Source: JAOUJD01 sp963726405 (lineage in GTDB: Bacteria > Pseudomonadota > Gammaproteobacteria > Burkholderiales > Burkholderiaceae_F). From it: a stretch of 64,000 bases of DNA. Numbering within the stretch: position 1 is the stretch's first letter; the number at the start of each line of letters is the position of its first letter. The stretch spans positions 62,001-126,000 of the forward strand of contig CAVSCF010000014.1 of NCBI GenBank assembly GCA_963726405.1. The letters are read 5' to 3'. The position numbers and the translations under genes are program-made. Shown in pieces: positions 43,408-52,199 of this stretch. The notes under the pieces were generated by a model. That model ran no database searches. It was not told the origin of the DNA and saw nothing but the letters and a program-made list of their open reading frames with translations.

Positions 43408-45120
43408 TCATAGATTCTCCGACCCGAGCAGCATTTCTGTGAGGCCCTTGCCTGCCTTGACCATCGGCCAGACGTTCTCCTTCTGGTCGGTGATGAAGTC
43501 GAGGAAGACCAGGCGGTCCTTGTACTTGCCGAACGCCTCCTTCAGCGCCGGCTCGACATCCCGCGGATCCTCGATACGCATGCCCACGTGCCCGTAGCTT
43601 TCGGCCAGGCGCACGAAGTCGGGCAGTGCATCCATGTAGGACTCGGAGTAGCGGCTGCCGTACTCGATCTGTTGCCACTGGCGCACCATGCCGAGGTACC
43701 GGTTGTTCAGGTTGCAGATCTTCGGCGTCAGCCGGTACTGCTTGCAGGTCGACAGCTCCTGGATGCACATCTGGATCGACGCTTCGCCGGTGATGCAGGC
43801 CACCTCGGCGCCCGGGTTGGCCATCTGCACGCCCATGGCGTAGGGCAAGCCGACGCCCATCGTCCCGAGGCCGCCGGAATTGATCCACCGCCGTGGCTTG
43901 TCGAAGCGGTAGTACTGCGCGGCCCACATCTGGTGCTGGCCGACGTCCGAGGTGATGAAGGCATCGCCGCCGGTCACCTGCCACAGTTTCTCGACCACGT
44001 ACTGCGGCTTGATGGGTCCGCCGTTCTGCTCGTAACGCAGGCAGTCGCGCTTGCGCCACTCGTTGATCTGGTCCCACCACGCCGCGAGCTTCCCGGCGTC
44101 CGGACGGGCCGCGGCGACCTCGAGCTGCGACAGCAGTTCGCCGAGCACCTCGCGCACGTCGCCGACGATCGGGATGTCGACCTTCACCCGCTTGCTGATC
44201 GACGACGGATCGACGTCGATGTGGACGATCTTGCGGGGACTGCTGGCGAAGTGCTTCGGATTGCCGATCACGCGGTCGTCGAAGCGCGCGCCGACGGCGA
44301 GCAGAACGTCGCAGTTCTGCATCGCCATGTTGGCTTCGTACGTGCCGTGCATCCCGAGCATGCCGACGAACTTCGGGTCGCTCGACTTGAACCCGCCGAG
44401 GCCCATCAGCGTGTTGGTGCACGGGAAGCCGAGCATGTTGACCAGCCGGTTGAGCAGGTCAGACGAATCCGACAGGATCACGCCGCCGCCCGTGTAGATC
44501 ATCGGGCGTTCGGCGGCGAGCAGCAGCTGCACCGCCTTCTTGATCTGGCCCTGGTGCCCTTTCACGACGGGCTTGTAGGAGCGCATGTCGAGTTCGCGCG
44601 GATAGCTGTACTCGGCGCGCGCGACGGTGACGTCCTTCGGAATATCGACCAGGACCGGGCCCGGACGGCCGGTCTGCGCGATGTAGAAGGCCTTCTTGAT
44701 CGTGCTGGCCAGGTCGCGGACATCCTTCACGAGGAAGTTGTGCTTCACGCACGGCCGCGTGATGCCGACGGTGTCGCACTCCTGGAACGCGTCCTGGCCG
44801 ATGGCATGGGTCGGCACCTGACCGGTGAGGATCACCATCGGTATCGAATCCATGTAGGCCGTGGCGATCCCGGTCACCGCATTGGTGACGCCGGGCCCGC
44901 TGGTGACGAGCGCCACGCCGATGCGCTGGCTGGAGCGCGAGTAGGCGTCGGCCGCGTGAACCGCGGCCTGCTCGTGACGGACGAGAATGTGCTGAAACTT
45001 GTCCTGCTTGAAGATCTCGTCGTAGATGTACAGGACGGCGCCTCCGGGATATCCGAAGACGTGGGTGATGCCCTCATCCTGCAAACAACGTACAACGATC
45101 TCGGCGCCGGTGAGTTGCAT
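43408..45120 (-). CDS. ilvB: Acetolactate synthase large (catalytic) subunit
   Basis: A ThDP- and FAD-dependent catalytic subunit (570 aa) for the first common step of branched-chain amino acid synthesis. The N-terminal domain has the catalytic Glu region FGYPGGAVLYIYDE; the C-terminal ThDP motif reads GEASIQMCIQELSTC...NLNNRYLGMV, with Glu in place of the usual Asp of the GDG motif, a substitution I recall in other betaproteobacterial homologues. The start is the ATG at 45120, with GAGAGGG 8 nt upstream. IlvB-, IlvI- and IlvG-type labels cannot be told apart from sequence here. Confidence 0.95.
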   Translation of the reverse strand: MQLTGAEIVVRCLQDEGITHVFGYPGGAVLYIYDEIFKQDKFQHILVRHEQAAVHAADAYSRSSQRIGVALVTSGPGVTNAVTGIATAYMDSIPMVILTGQVPTHAIGQDAFQECDTVGITRPCVKHNFLVKDVRDLASTIKKAFYIAQTGRPGPVLVDIPKDVTVARAEYSYPRELDMRSYKPVVKGHQGQIKKAVQLLLAAERPMIYTGGGVILSDSSDLLNRLVNMLGFPCTNTLMGLGGFKSSDPKFVGMLGMHGTYEANMAMQNCDVLLAVGARFDDRVIGNPKHFASSPRKIVHIDVDPSSISKRVKVDIPIVGDVREVLGELLSQLEVAAARPDAGKLAAWWDQINEWRKRDCLRYEQNGGPIKPQYVVEKLWQVTGGDAFITSDVGQHQMWAAQYYRFDKPRRWINSGGLGTMGVGLPYAMGVQMANPGAEVACITGEASIQMCIQELSTCKQYRLTPKICNLNNRYLGMVRQWQQIEYGSRYSESYMDALPDFVRLAESYGHVGMRIEDPRDVEPALKEAFGKYKDRLVFLDFITDQKENVWPMVKAGKGLTEMLLGSENL

Positions 45121-45246
45121 TTCGCGAACCCTCTCAAAGTCCACTGGAAATTGATGGGATGCCGTTCCTTACCCACTTGTGGCGAGCGGTGCGGCGGGGC
45201 GCTTCTGGCGGTTACAACGGGATAGGCTGCAGTCGCTGAGCTTTGT

Positions 45247-45298
45247 TCTTGTGGTCACAAGAGGGCGAAACGATACTGCAGCGCACAACATTCTGCAA
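45247..45298 (-). promoter_or_regulatory. Candidate ilvB promoter with operator-like inverted repeat
   Basis: On the minus strand: TTGCAG (45293-45298), 17-bp spacer, TATCGT (45270-45275). Just downstream, across the expected transcription start, is the inverted repeat TCTTGTG-AC-CACAAGA (45247-45262, arms of 7 bp). This leaves a leader of about 130-140 nt before ilvB with no leader peptide that I can see. The 298-bp gap also serves the divergent sigma-factor gene. Confidence 0.4.
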
Positions 45299-45418
45299 AC
45301 TCGTCAATGGGTTGCGACGTTTGTCGAGGTGCTTCCTGCTAGGATGCGCCGCCCTTTTTCTTACTTCGATCGGGTCTGGCTGGCGGGGATCATCGGATCA
45401 ACGCCGCGGCCCGGATGA

Positions 45419-45985
45419 ATGGCTTCCGCCGAAGAACTTTCCGCGTTCCTGGCCAGTACCGAACGACGCGCCTTCAAGCAGGCGCAGTTCGCCGTGCGCG
45501 ACGCCGACGCCGCGCTGGACATCGTCCAGGACGCGATGCTGAAGCTGGCCGAGAACTACGGCGATCGCCCGGCCGGTGAACTGCCGCTGCTGTTCACCCG
45601 CATCCTGCAGAACACGATCCACGATCATTTCCGCCGCCAGAAGGTCCGGAACACCTGGATCACGCTCTTTTCGGCCCTGGGCGGAAAGAATGACGAGGAC
45701 GATTCGGACCCGATGGAGACCCTGGAGGCTCTGGCGGGGTCGGATGGCGCCGAAAGCGCGGCGGACAAGGTCGAACGCGCCCAGGTGATCGGAATCATCG
45801 AAGAAGAGGTTTCCCGGCTTCCCGCGCGTCAACGGGAGGCCTTTTTGATGCGTTACTGGGAAGAGATGGACGTGGCTGAAACCGCCGCGGCGATGGGCTG
45901 CTCCGAGGGGAGCGTCAAAACCCATTGTTCGCGGGCCACCCACGCCTTGGCCAAAGCCTTGCGCGCTCGAGGCATAACACTATGA
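45419..45985 (+). CDS. RNA polymerase sigma factor, ECF (sigma-70) family
   Basis: A 188-residue ECF sigma factor. Region 2 spans about residues 20-75 (DADAALDIVQDAMLKLAENY, then the FTRILQNTIHDHFRRQK DNA-melting helices). After a linker of about 45 residues, region 4 spans 125-180 (LPARQREAFLMRYWEEMDVA, then GCSEGSVKTHCSRA as the recognition helix). It overlaps the downstream DUF3619 gene by 4 bp (ATGA). This sigma-DUF3619-DUF3106-RDD order is recurrent in Burkholderiales. The regulon is unknown. Confidence 0.92.
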   Translation: MASAEELSAFLASTERRAFKQAQFAVRDADAALDIVQDAMLKLAENYGDRPAGELPLLFTRILQNTIHDHFRRQKVRNTWITLFSALGGKNDEDDSDPMETLEALAGSDGAESAADKVERAQVIGIIEEEVSRLPARQREAFLMRYWEEMDVAETAAAMGCSEGSVKTHCSRATHALAKALRARGITL

Positions 45986-46386
45986 ACGAAAACGAATTCG
46001 GCTACCGCATCCGCCAGGCGCTCAACGAAGGGGCTGATCGCCTCGACTACAAGACCGCCTACCGTCTGGAGCAAGCGCGCCAGAAAGCGCTCGCCGTGCA
46101 CCGAGTGGATACAGCCCCGGCATGGCGCCCCGTTCTGGTGCCGGCCGGCGGCCCGGGCTTCGAAGACGAAGGCCGGGTGGGCTGGTGGGCCCACCGCCTC
46201 GGCCTCGCCGCGCCCCTGCTTGCCGTGGTGATCGGCTTCGTCGCCATCTACCAATGGCAGCATGAACAGCGCATCAACCATTTGGCAGACATCGATTTCG
46301 CCGTACTCCTGGACGAAGCCCCCATCGGCGCATATGCGGACAAGGGCTTCGGCGCACTGCTTCAGACCGGCTTCGAAGAAGACTGA
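45982..46386 (+). CDS. DUF3619 family single-pass membrane protein
   Basis: A 134-residue protein: a roughly 70-residue charged N-terminal part (YRIRQALNEGADRLDYKTAY, then RLEQARQKAL), one membrane helix (about 74-92, LAAPLLAVVIGFVAIY), and a short acidic tail (LADIDFAVLLDEAP). The start overlaps the sigma-factor stop. The topology (cytoplasmic domain plus one helix) and coupling to an ECF sigma factor resemble anti-sigma factors, but the family has no established function that I know of. Confidence 0.82.
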   Translation: MNENEFGYRIRQALNEGADRLDYKTAYRLEQARQKALAVHRVDTAPAWRPVLVPAGGPGFEDEGRVGWWAHRLGLAAPLLAVVIGFVAIYQWQHEQRINHLADIDFAVLLDEAPIGAYADKGFGALLQTGFEED

Positions 46387-46398
46387 GCCGGAGACCAC

Positions 46399-47013
46399 GT
46401 GCCGCCACACGTCGCTTGGGTGGTCCTGCTGACGGCCTTGCTGCTCGTCCCCGGCTGGGCCCTTGCCCAAACCGCGCCCTCGCCCAAGCCGTCCGCCTCC
46501 ACCCGCCCCACCCCGGCCATTGCCCCCACCCGCCCTGCCTGGAACGAACTGACTGCCGTGCAGCGCGAGGCGCTGGCCCCGCTCGCGGGCATGTGGCCGA
46601 CCTTGGAGAGCGATAGAAAGGAAAAGTGGCTGGAAGTCGCCCGTCGCTATCCCAACCTGTCCCCGGACGGCAAGAAACGCGTCCAGGAACGCATGGTCGA
46701 GTACGCGAAGCTGACACCCGAGCAGCGGCGCACGGCGCGCGAGAACTTCCGCCGCGCCTACGAACTGCCGGCGGAGGAACGCCAGGAAAAGCTGCAGAAG
46801 TACCAGGAACTGCCTGACGAGAAGAAACGGGAACTCGCCGACCGGGCGGCCAAGAAGCCCGAGACTCCTCGCCGCCCGCCCCCAACATCGGCGGCCAAGC
46901 CCGCACCGAAGCCTGCGGCGAAAGCCGAGCCGGTTGCGCCCCCACCGGCCACGCCTGTCGAGCCAGCGGCGGTGGCCCCGGCAAACGCGCCGCCACCCGA
47001 GGTCAAACCCTAG
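46399..47013 (+). CDS. DUF3106 family exported protein
   Basis: A 204-residue protein with a Sec signal peptide (VVLLTALLLVPGWALAQ). The mature part begins with a Pro/Ser/Thr-rich stretch, then the DUF3106 region (WNELTAVQREALAPLAGMWP, then EERQEKLQKYQELPDEKK). The C-terminal 60 residues are Pro/Ala-rich and low-complexity. It is probably periplasmic; the charged helices resemble Spy/CpxP-type folds only superficially. The start is GTG at 46399. It belongs to the sigma-factor operon. Confidence 0.82.
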   Translation: MPPHVAWVVLLTALLLVPGWALAQTAPSPKPSASTRPTPAIAPTRPAWNELTAVQREALAPLAGMWPTLESDRKEKWLEVARRYPNLSPDGKKRVQERMVEYAKLTPEQRRTARENFRRAYELPAEERQEKLQKYQELPDEKKRELADRAAKKPETPRRPPPTSAAKPAPKPAAKAEPVAPPPATPVEPAAVAPANAPPPEVKP

Positions 47014-47047
47014 CCGCTCGTCGGGCCGGCGCCGCTAGACTCGGCGC

Positions 47048-47562
47048 GTGACTGTCGAGCCTTCACCTCCGTCCCCCGGTCGTCCGGCCGGCCTCGCGCT
47101 GCGCCTGGCCGCGATGATCTATGAAGCCGTGCTGTTGTTCGGGGTCGTCTTCATCGTCTCGTACGCGCTGCTCGCGCTCTTCCAGTGGAAGTACCCGTTG
47201 CCGCCCGGCCCGCGGAGCGTGCTGCAGGCGGTGCTCTTCGTTGCGATCGGCGGCTACTTCGTGTGGTGCTGGTCCCGATCTGGCCAGACGCTGGCGCTCA
47301 AGACCTGGAACCTCAAGGTGCTTGCCGAGGACGGAGCGCCGCCCCGCGTCGGGCGCGCCATCCTGCGCTATCTGCTCGCATGGCACCTCTGGCTGCCCGG
47401 GCTCGTCTGGGTGGCGCTCTTCCAGGCCCACGCAATCGCCGACCTCGGCGCGCTGGCGCTGGGCTTCGCGGCCTGCTGCTTCTGCCGGCCCTCGTCGATC
47501 CGCAACGCCGGTTGCTTCACGACCGCTGGACGCGAACGCGCGTCGTGCGCGTCGGCGCATAG
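47048..47562 (+). pseudogene. RDD family membrane protein, frameshifted near the C-terminus
   Basis: The first frame gives an RDD protein: RPAGLALRLAAMIYEAVLLFG (RDD signature in helix 1), SRSGQTLALKTWNLKV, then the WHLWLPGLVWVALF helix, up to about 47468. The expected ending GLLLLPALVDPQRRLLHDRW...VRVGA is in another frame, from 47470 to the stop at 47562. Adding one base near GCGGCC (47468-47473) restores a 171-residue protein. Without it, translation continues out of family to 47896, antisense to the next gene. It is a real mutation or a sequencing error. Function of RDD proteins is mostly unknown (some are cation antiporters). Confidence 0.8.
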
Positions 47563-48281
47563 ATCTCCCTCATTCGACCGGCCGGAAGGGATCCGGGTCT
47601 CCGGCGAACAAGCGCTGATTGATCGATCGATTCGCGGCGCCGGATCGTTGCCAGGAAGTCCCGCGCGCCCCCCATGCCGGCGAACGCGTCGAATCCGCGC
47701 TGCAGGAAGTGATGCAGGTGCGACAGGCCCCACATTTCGGCGGGCCCCTTCATCATGTGCAGCATCGTCGAAAGCATCGGTATGCGAGCCAGCTTGTCGA
47801 GCGCGCGCCCGATCTCGTCCACGAGTTCGATCTGCCGATCGCGCTCGGCCTCACTGCCGACGGTCGGATAGGCGGCCGCATACGCGACGGCGGTGACGGG
47901 CAGGTTCAGCTTGCGAGCCAGCTCCGAGTCGAAGCGCTCGGACATTTCATCGAGCTGCACCGCGAGCAGCAGCGTCTCGACGGCGCGGGCGGGCAGCATC
48001 TTCGCGAGTTTCGGCACCACGCGCTGCGCCTCGGCGTCACGCTGATCGAAGTCCTGCGCGCCGTAGAGCTCCTCGAGGAAGAATTCGCAGGGCTCGCGGT
48101 AGCGGTCCGACGCGAGGAGATCCGGGTAGGTGGCGCGCAGACGTTCGGCCTGGAACTGCTTCACCGCACGCCAGCGTCGGGACAACTGCGGATCGGCCGC
48201 CAGTTGCGAGCGCACGGACATCACGGCGCTCAGGGCAGTGCTCAATCGGTCCTGCAGGTCGGAGTCGGCGCCGCCGAACAT
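47517..48281 (-). CDS. FFLEELY motif protein (uncharacterised)
   Basis: A 254-residue soluble helical protein with the namesake motif FFLEELYGAQDFDQRDAE near residues 67-84. This family is widespread in betaproteobacteria and has no assigned function. The C-terminal 30 residues (Arg-rich, from the RRRESIDQSAL region on) are encoded antisense to the tail of the RDD gene, a 46-bp convergent overlap, so the annotated tail may be shorter in relatives. The start is the ATG at 48281. Confidence 0.8.
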   Translation of the reverse strand: MFGGADSDLQDRLSTALSAVMSVRSQLAADPQLSRRWRAVKQFQAERLRATYPDLLASDRYREPCEFFLEELYGAQDFDQRDAEAQRVVPKLAKMLPARAVETLLLAVQLDEMSERFDSELARKLNLPVTAVAYAAAYPTVGSEAERDRQIELVDEIGRALDKLARIPMLSTMLHMMKGPAEMWGLSHLHHFLQRGFDAFAGMGGARDFLATIRRRESIDQSALVRRRPGSLPAGRMREIYAPTRTTRVRVQRS

Positions 48282-48313
48282 CGCGTGTGAACCGGCGAAT
48301 GCCGGAGAAAGTG

Positions 48314-50012
48314 TCAGGTGCGAGCGTGCCGGCCGGTATAGCCGCGCGGGATCGCATTCATCAGCTTACGCGTGTATTCATTCTGGGGATCCGCGTAGAC
48401 GGCATCCGCGGGTCCCCGCTCGACAATCGCCCCTTCGTTCATCACGAGCATGTCGTCGGCCATGTACTTGACGACGGCCAGGTCGTGGCTGATGAACACG
48501 TAGGTCATGCCGAACTCGTCCTGCAGGTCGAGCAGCAGGTTCAGTACCGTGGCCTGCACGGAGACGTCCAGTGCCGATACGGATTCGTCGCAGATCAGCA
48601 CGTCCGGCTTCATCGACAGGCAGCGTGCGATCGCGATCCGCTGTCGCTGGCCGCCCGAAAACTCGTGCGGATACTTGTGAACGCTGTCTTCGGCGAGGCC
48701 GACGCGCTTCGACAGGGCGACGGCCAGCTCGAAGCGGTCGTTGTCGCTGCTCCCGATGCCGTGGATCTTCATCGGCTCGGTGAGGATCTGTCCCACCGTG
48801 AATCGCGGGTTGAGGCTCGCGAACGGATTCTGGAAGATGATCTGGATCTTGCGCCGGTAGGCCTTCATCTCCCGGTCGCTCAGTCGAAGCAGGTCGGTTC
48901 CGTCATACAGCACCTGCCCCGCCGTCGCCTGCGTGAGGCGCATCAGCATCATGCCCACCGTCGTCTTGCCCGAACCCGACTCGCCGACGACACCGAGCGT
49001 GCGGCCACGGTACAGCGCGAAGCTGGCGTCCTTCACCGCCTCGATCGTCTTGCGCGTGAGCAGCCCGGTCTTCAGCCGGTACTCCTTGCGCAGCCCCTTG
49101 GCCTCCACCAGCGGCGTGGGCTCCTGCGCACGGGCCTGGCGCGTCTCGATGGTGATCTGCGGCGCGCTTGCGCCATTGCGCATGAAATCGTCGATGACCG
49201 GCAGCCGCTTCGGCTTGACGTCGAGCCGCGGCCGGCAGGCGAGCAGCGCCTTCGTGTAGGCGTCGCGGGGGTTCGCGAAGATCTGGTCCACCGGCTCCGG
49301 ACTCGCGAACGGTGCCATCGCGCATCACGACGACGTCGTCGGCGATCTCGCCGACCAGGCCGAGATCGTGGCTGATGAACAGCATGCTCATGCGGTGCTT
49401 GGCCCGCAGGCGTGCCATCAGCTCGAGGATCTGCCGTTGCACGGTGACGTCGAGCGCCGTCGTCGGCTCGTCGGCGATCAGCAGCCTGGGCTCGCAGGCG
49501 ATCGCCATGGCGATCATCACGCGCTGCTGCTGTCCGCCGGACAGTTCGTGCGGATAGGCGCCGACGCGCGCCTTCGGTTCGGGAATGCCGACCTCGTTCA
49601 TCAGCTCGATCACGCGATCCGCCAGGCCGCGTCCCGACAGGTCCGTATGGAGCCGCAGCACTTCCTCGATCTGCCAGCCGACCGTGAATACCGGATTCAA
49701 CGAGGTCATCGGCTCCTGGAAGATGACCGAGATGTCCTTGCCGCGGATCTTGCGCAGTTCGTCTTCGGAAGCCTTGCGCAGGTCGCGCCCGGCGAACGAA
49801 ATCCGGCTGTCGACGCCGACGATCGCGTTCTCGGGAAGCAACCGGACGATCGACATCGCCGAGACGCTCTTGCCCGAACCCGACTCGCCCACCAGCGCCA
49901 GCGTGCCGTTCTCCGGCACGTCGAAGCTGATGTCCCGCACCGCCTCGACGACCCGGTGCTTGCCCAGTCGGAACGAGACTTTGAGGTTCTGGACGGAAAC
50001 GAGTGTGCTCAT
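48314..50012 (-). pseudogene. Dipeptide/oligopeptide ABC transporter, fused double ATP-binding protein, frameshifted between domains
   Basis: Two complete OppD/DppD- and OppF/DppF-like ATPase domains in one gene. Domain 1: Walker A GESGSGKSV, signature LSGGQQQRV, Walker B LLIADEPTTALD. Domain 2: GESGSGKTT, FSGGQRQRI, VLICDESVSALD. The frame changes within CCGGCTCCGG at 49291-49300: removing one base joins VVVMRDGTVRESG to PVDQIFANP, exactly the expected linker, and gives 565 residues. So the fused protein was intact very recently or is intact and misread. As written, domain 2 could only be made from an internal start. It would energise the two permeases encoded upstream. Confidence 0.85.
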
Positions 50013-50054
50013 CGCGTCGTCCCAGCCTTGCCGATCTCACCAGCCGTTGTTCTT

Positions 50055-50129
50055 AAAAAGATCGTCTGGCTTTGCCAGCGATCTTTTTCTGATCGAATCG
50101 GACAAAAGTAGGTTTTCACTTTTGTCCGC
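50055..50129 (-). repeat. 75-bp double-hairpin element, copy B (after the oppC-like gene)
   Basis: It overlaps the last base of the oppC-like stop codon and ends 42 bp before the ATPase start. On the minus strand: GGACAAAAG-TGAAAACCTA-CTTTTGTCC, a 7-nt spacer, then AAAAAGATCG-CTGGC-AAA-GCCAG-A-CGATCTTTTT. The second hairpin has the stem plus T run of a bidirectional terminator, yet sits inside an operon. Copy A is at 29313-29387. Confidence 0.88.
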
Positions 50130-51184
50130 TACCGTAGCTTCGGATCAAGCGCATCGCGCAGCGCGTCGGTGAACAGCGAGAACGCCGTCACGAACGTCGC
50201 CATGAAGAGCGTCGCCGCCGCCAGTTGCCACCAGTGGCCGAGCACGAGTTCCGCCTGCGCCTCCGACAGCATGGTGCCCCACGACACCTGGTCGACGGGA
50301 ACGCCGAGGCCGAGGAACGAGAGGATGACCTCGGCCTTGATGAACCCCACCACGTACAGCGACATCCGCACCAGGATCACGTGGCTCACGTTCGGCAGGA
50401 TGTGCACGAACATGCGCGCGAAGTGGCTCGTGCCGATCGCTTCGGCGGCCTTCACGTACTCGCGGTTGCTGTGCTTGATGTACTCGGCTCGCACCAGCCG
50501 GTACATCCCGGTCCAGCCGACCAGGCCCAGGATCAGGATCACCGTGCCGATGCCGCGCCCGAGCACGGCGGCGAACGCAAAGATGAGCAGGATGTCCGGG
50601 ATGGACGTGAAGACGTTGTAGACCCACTCGAGGAAGTCGCCCACCTTGCCGCCGACATAGCCTGCAAGGGCGCCGAGGATGGTGCCGATGATGGTGGCGA
50701 GGACGGCCGCGAAGAGCCCGACGAAGATCGAGATCTCCGCGCCCTTGATCGCCTTGTCGAGCACGTTGCGGCCGAGGCGGTCGGCGCCGAACGCCAGCGT
50801 TTCGGCGCGCGGCGGCTCGCTGACCTGGATCTTCGCCGCCCGCTCCTTCCACTCGTCGTACTTCGGCGCGAGCGGATCGATGTCCGACAGGTCGACCGGC
50901 TTGGCGTCCTTGGCGACGACGTTCGCCAGCGGGTCGGTGCCCGTCTGCCTGGCCTGCGGGCCGAGGAAGCTTGGCGGCGCATCGGGCACCGCGACTTCAC
51001 GCTGCCAGTCCCGCGCGACGAGGCCGACCGACGACAGCATGATCATCAGCACGAACACGGCGACGACCGCGAGCGACACCATGCCCACCTTGTCGTTCTG
51101 CAGACGGCGCCAGGCGGTCGCCCAGACACCGCGCGAGCGTGCGGGCTCCTCGGGCAGCTTGTAGGCTTCGACGGCGGTGTTCAC
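50129..51184 (-). CDS. Peptide-type ABC transporter permease (OppC/DppC-like)
   Basis: An inner-membrane permease (351 aa, about six helices) with the BPD transport domain from about residue 145. The EAA-type loop reads EYVKAAEAIGTSHFARMFVH (about 245-265), the ATPase contact site. It has an unusually long periplasmic insertion between helices 1 and 2 (about residues 50-130), as in the microcin C/oligopeptide YejE-type branch. The start is probably GTG at 51184 with GAGG upstream; GTG at 51190 is the alternative. It follows the OppB-like gene by 7 bp. Confidence 0.9.
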   Translation of the reverse strand: MNTAVEAYKLPEEPARSRGVWATAWRRLQNDKVGMVSLAVVAVFVLMIMLSSVGLVARDWQREVAVPDAPPSFLGPQARQTGTDPLANVVAKDAKPVDLSDIDPLAPKYDEWKERAAKIQVSEPPRAETLAFGADRLGRNVLDKAIKGAEISIFVGLFAAVLATIIGTILGALAGYVGGKVGDFLEWVYNVFTSIPDILLIFAFAAVLGRGIGTVILILGLVGWTGMYRLVRAEYIKHSNREYVKAAEAIGTSHFARMFVHILPNVSHVILVRMSLYVVGFIKAEVILSFLGLGVPVDQVSWGTMLSEAQAELVLGHWWQLAAATLFMATFVTAFSLFTDALRDALDPKLR

Positions 51185-51191
51185 CGGCACC

Positions 51192-52130
51192 TCACTTGAG
51201 CACCACGCGCGGATCGACGGCGCGGTACAGGATGTCCGCCGCCAGGTTGATGACCATCGTCAGCACGGCCAGGTACACCGTCATCGCCTGGATCACCGGG
51301 TAGTCGCTTCGGTTCACGGCGAGCAGCACCTCGCGCCCGAGGCCCGGAATCGAGAAGAACGTCTCGATCAGGAACGACCCGACGAACACGCCCGGCAACT
51401 GCAGCGCCAGATTGGTCAGGACCGGGATCATCGCGTTGCGCAGCACGTGCGTGAACAGCACCCGGTTCTCGCTCACGCCCTTGGCGCGCGCCGTGCGGAC
51501 GTAGTCCTGGTTGATCTCGTCGAGGAAGAAGCTGCGGTACAGGCGCGTGTACGGCGCGAGCGACACGAACACCGCGAGGATGATCGGCAGCACCGCGTAA
51601 TGGGTCAGGTTCGTCCAGAAGCTGTCGCTCCAGCCCTGCACGGGGAACCAGCCGAGATAGAACCCGAAAAGCCACTGGCCGACGATGATGTAGACGAGGA
51701 ACGAGATCGACAGCGCAATCGTGGTGATGACCATGATCGCGCGGTCGGTCAGCGAACCGCGCACGTAGGCCACCGCCATCGCGGCGATGATCGAGAGCAC
51801 CGTCTCGAGGATCAGGATGGGCAGCATCACGGTCAGCGTGGCCGGCAGGCGCGTGGCGAAGATGCTGCCGATCGCCTCGCCGGTCGCCCAGCTGTTGCCC
51901 CAGTTGAAGGTGAAGATCGACTTCACGAAGATCCAGAGCTGCACATACCAGGGATCGTTCAGGCCGAGCTGCTGTCGAATCGCCTGGATCTGCTCGGGCG
52001 TGGCGAGCAGCCCGCCGAGGATCTCGGCCGGGTCGCCGCCGAAGAACTTGAAGAGGAAGAAGACGAACAGGATGACGCCCGCCAACGTCGGGATCATCTG
52101 CCATAGTCTGCGTAAGATATATGCGCCCAC
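51192..52130 (-). CDS. Peptide-type ABC transporter permease (OppB/DppB-like)
   Basis: An inner-membrane permease (312 aa, six helices). The N-terminal signature MGAYILRRLWQMIPTLAGVI and the EAA loop DYVRTARAKGVSENRVLFTH are typical of OppB/DppB. It is the first gene of the minus-strand transporter operon (OppB, OppC, fused ATPase) and is divergent from the four binding-protein genes with only 69 bp between, so one short region must drive both sides. A weak CATAAT at 52197-52202 on the minus strand is the best -10 candidate. Confidence 0.92.
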   Translation of the reverse strand: MGAYILRRLWQMIPTLAGVILFVFFLFKFFGGDPAEILGGLLATPEQIQAIRQQLGLNDPWYVQLWIFVKSIFTFNWGNSWATGEAIGSIFATRLPATLTVMLPILILETVLSIIAAMAVAYVRGSLTDRAIMVITTIALSISFLVYIIVGQWLFGFYLGWFPVQGWSDSFWTNLTHYAVLPIILAVFVSLAPYTRLYRSFFLDEINQDYVRTARAKGVSENRVLFTHVLRNAMIPVLTNLALQLPGVFVGSFLIETFFSIPGLGREVLLAVNRSDYPVIQAMTVYLAVLTMVINLAADILYRAVDPRVVLK

Positions 52131-52199
52131 GTGGGCTGGCCGTCCTATTGCGTCGCGTCCACGTCCCAGTCACCGGCCCGAAGCGCGAAAGCGCGGATT

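Noticed and set aside
45121..45418. A branched-chain amino-acid leader peptide before ilvB
   Set aside because: I searched the roughly 140-nt leader for a short ORF rich in Leu, Val or Ile codons and found none convincing.
47563..47896. Extension of the RDD gene to the stop at 47896
   Set aside because: It results from the one-base frameshift and runs antisense to the FFLEELY gene with no similarity to RDD proteins.
52131..52199. Upstream start for the first binding protein at 52131
   Set aside because: It would use nearly the whole divergent promoter region and overlap the start of the OppB-like gene; the added residues are not signal-like.
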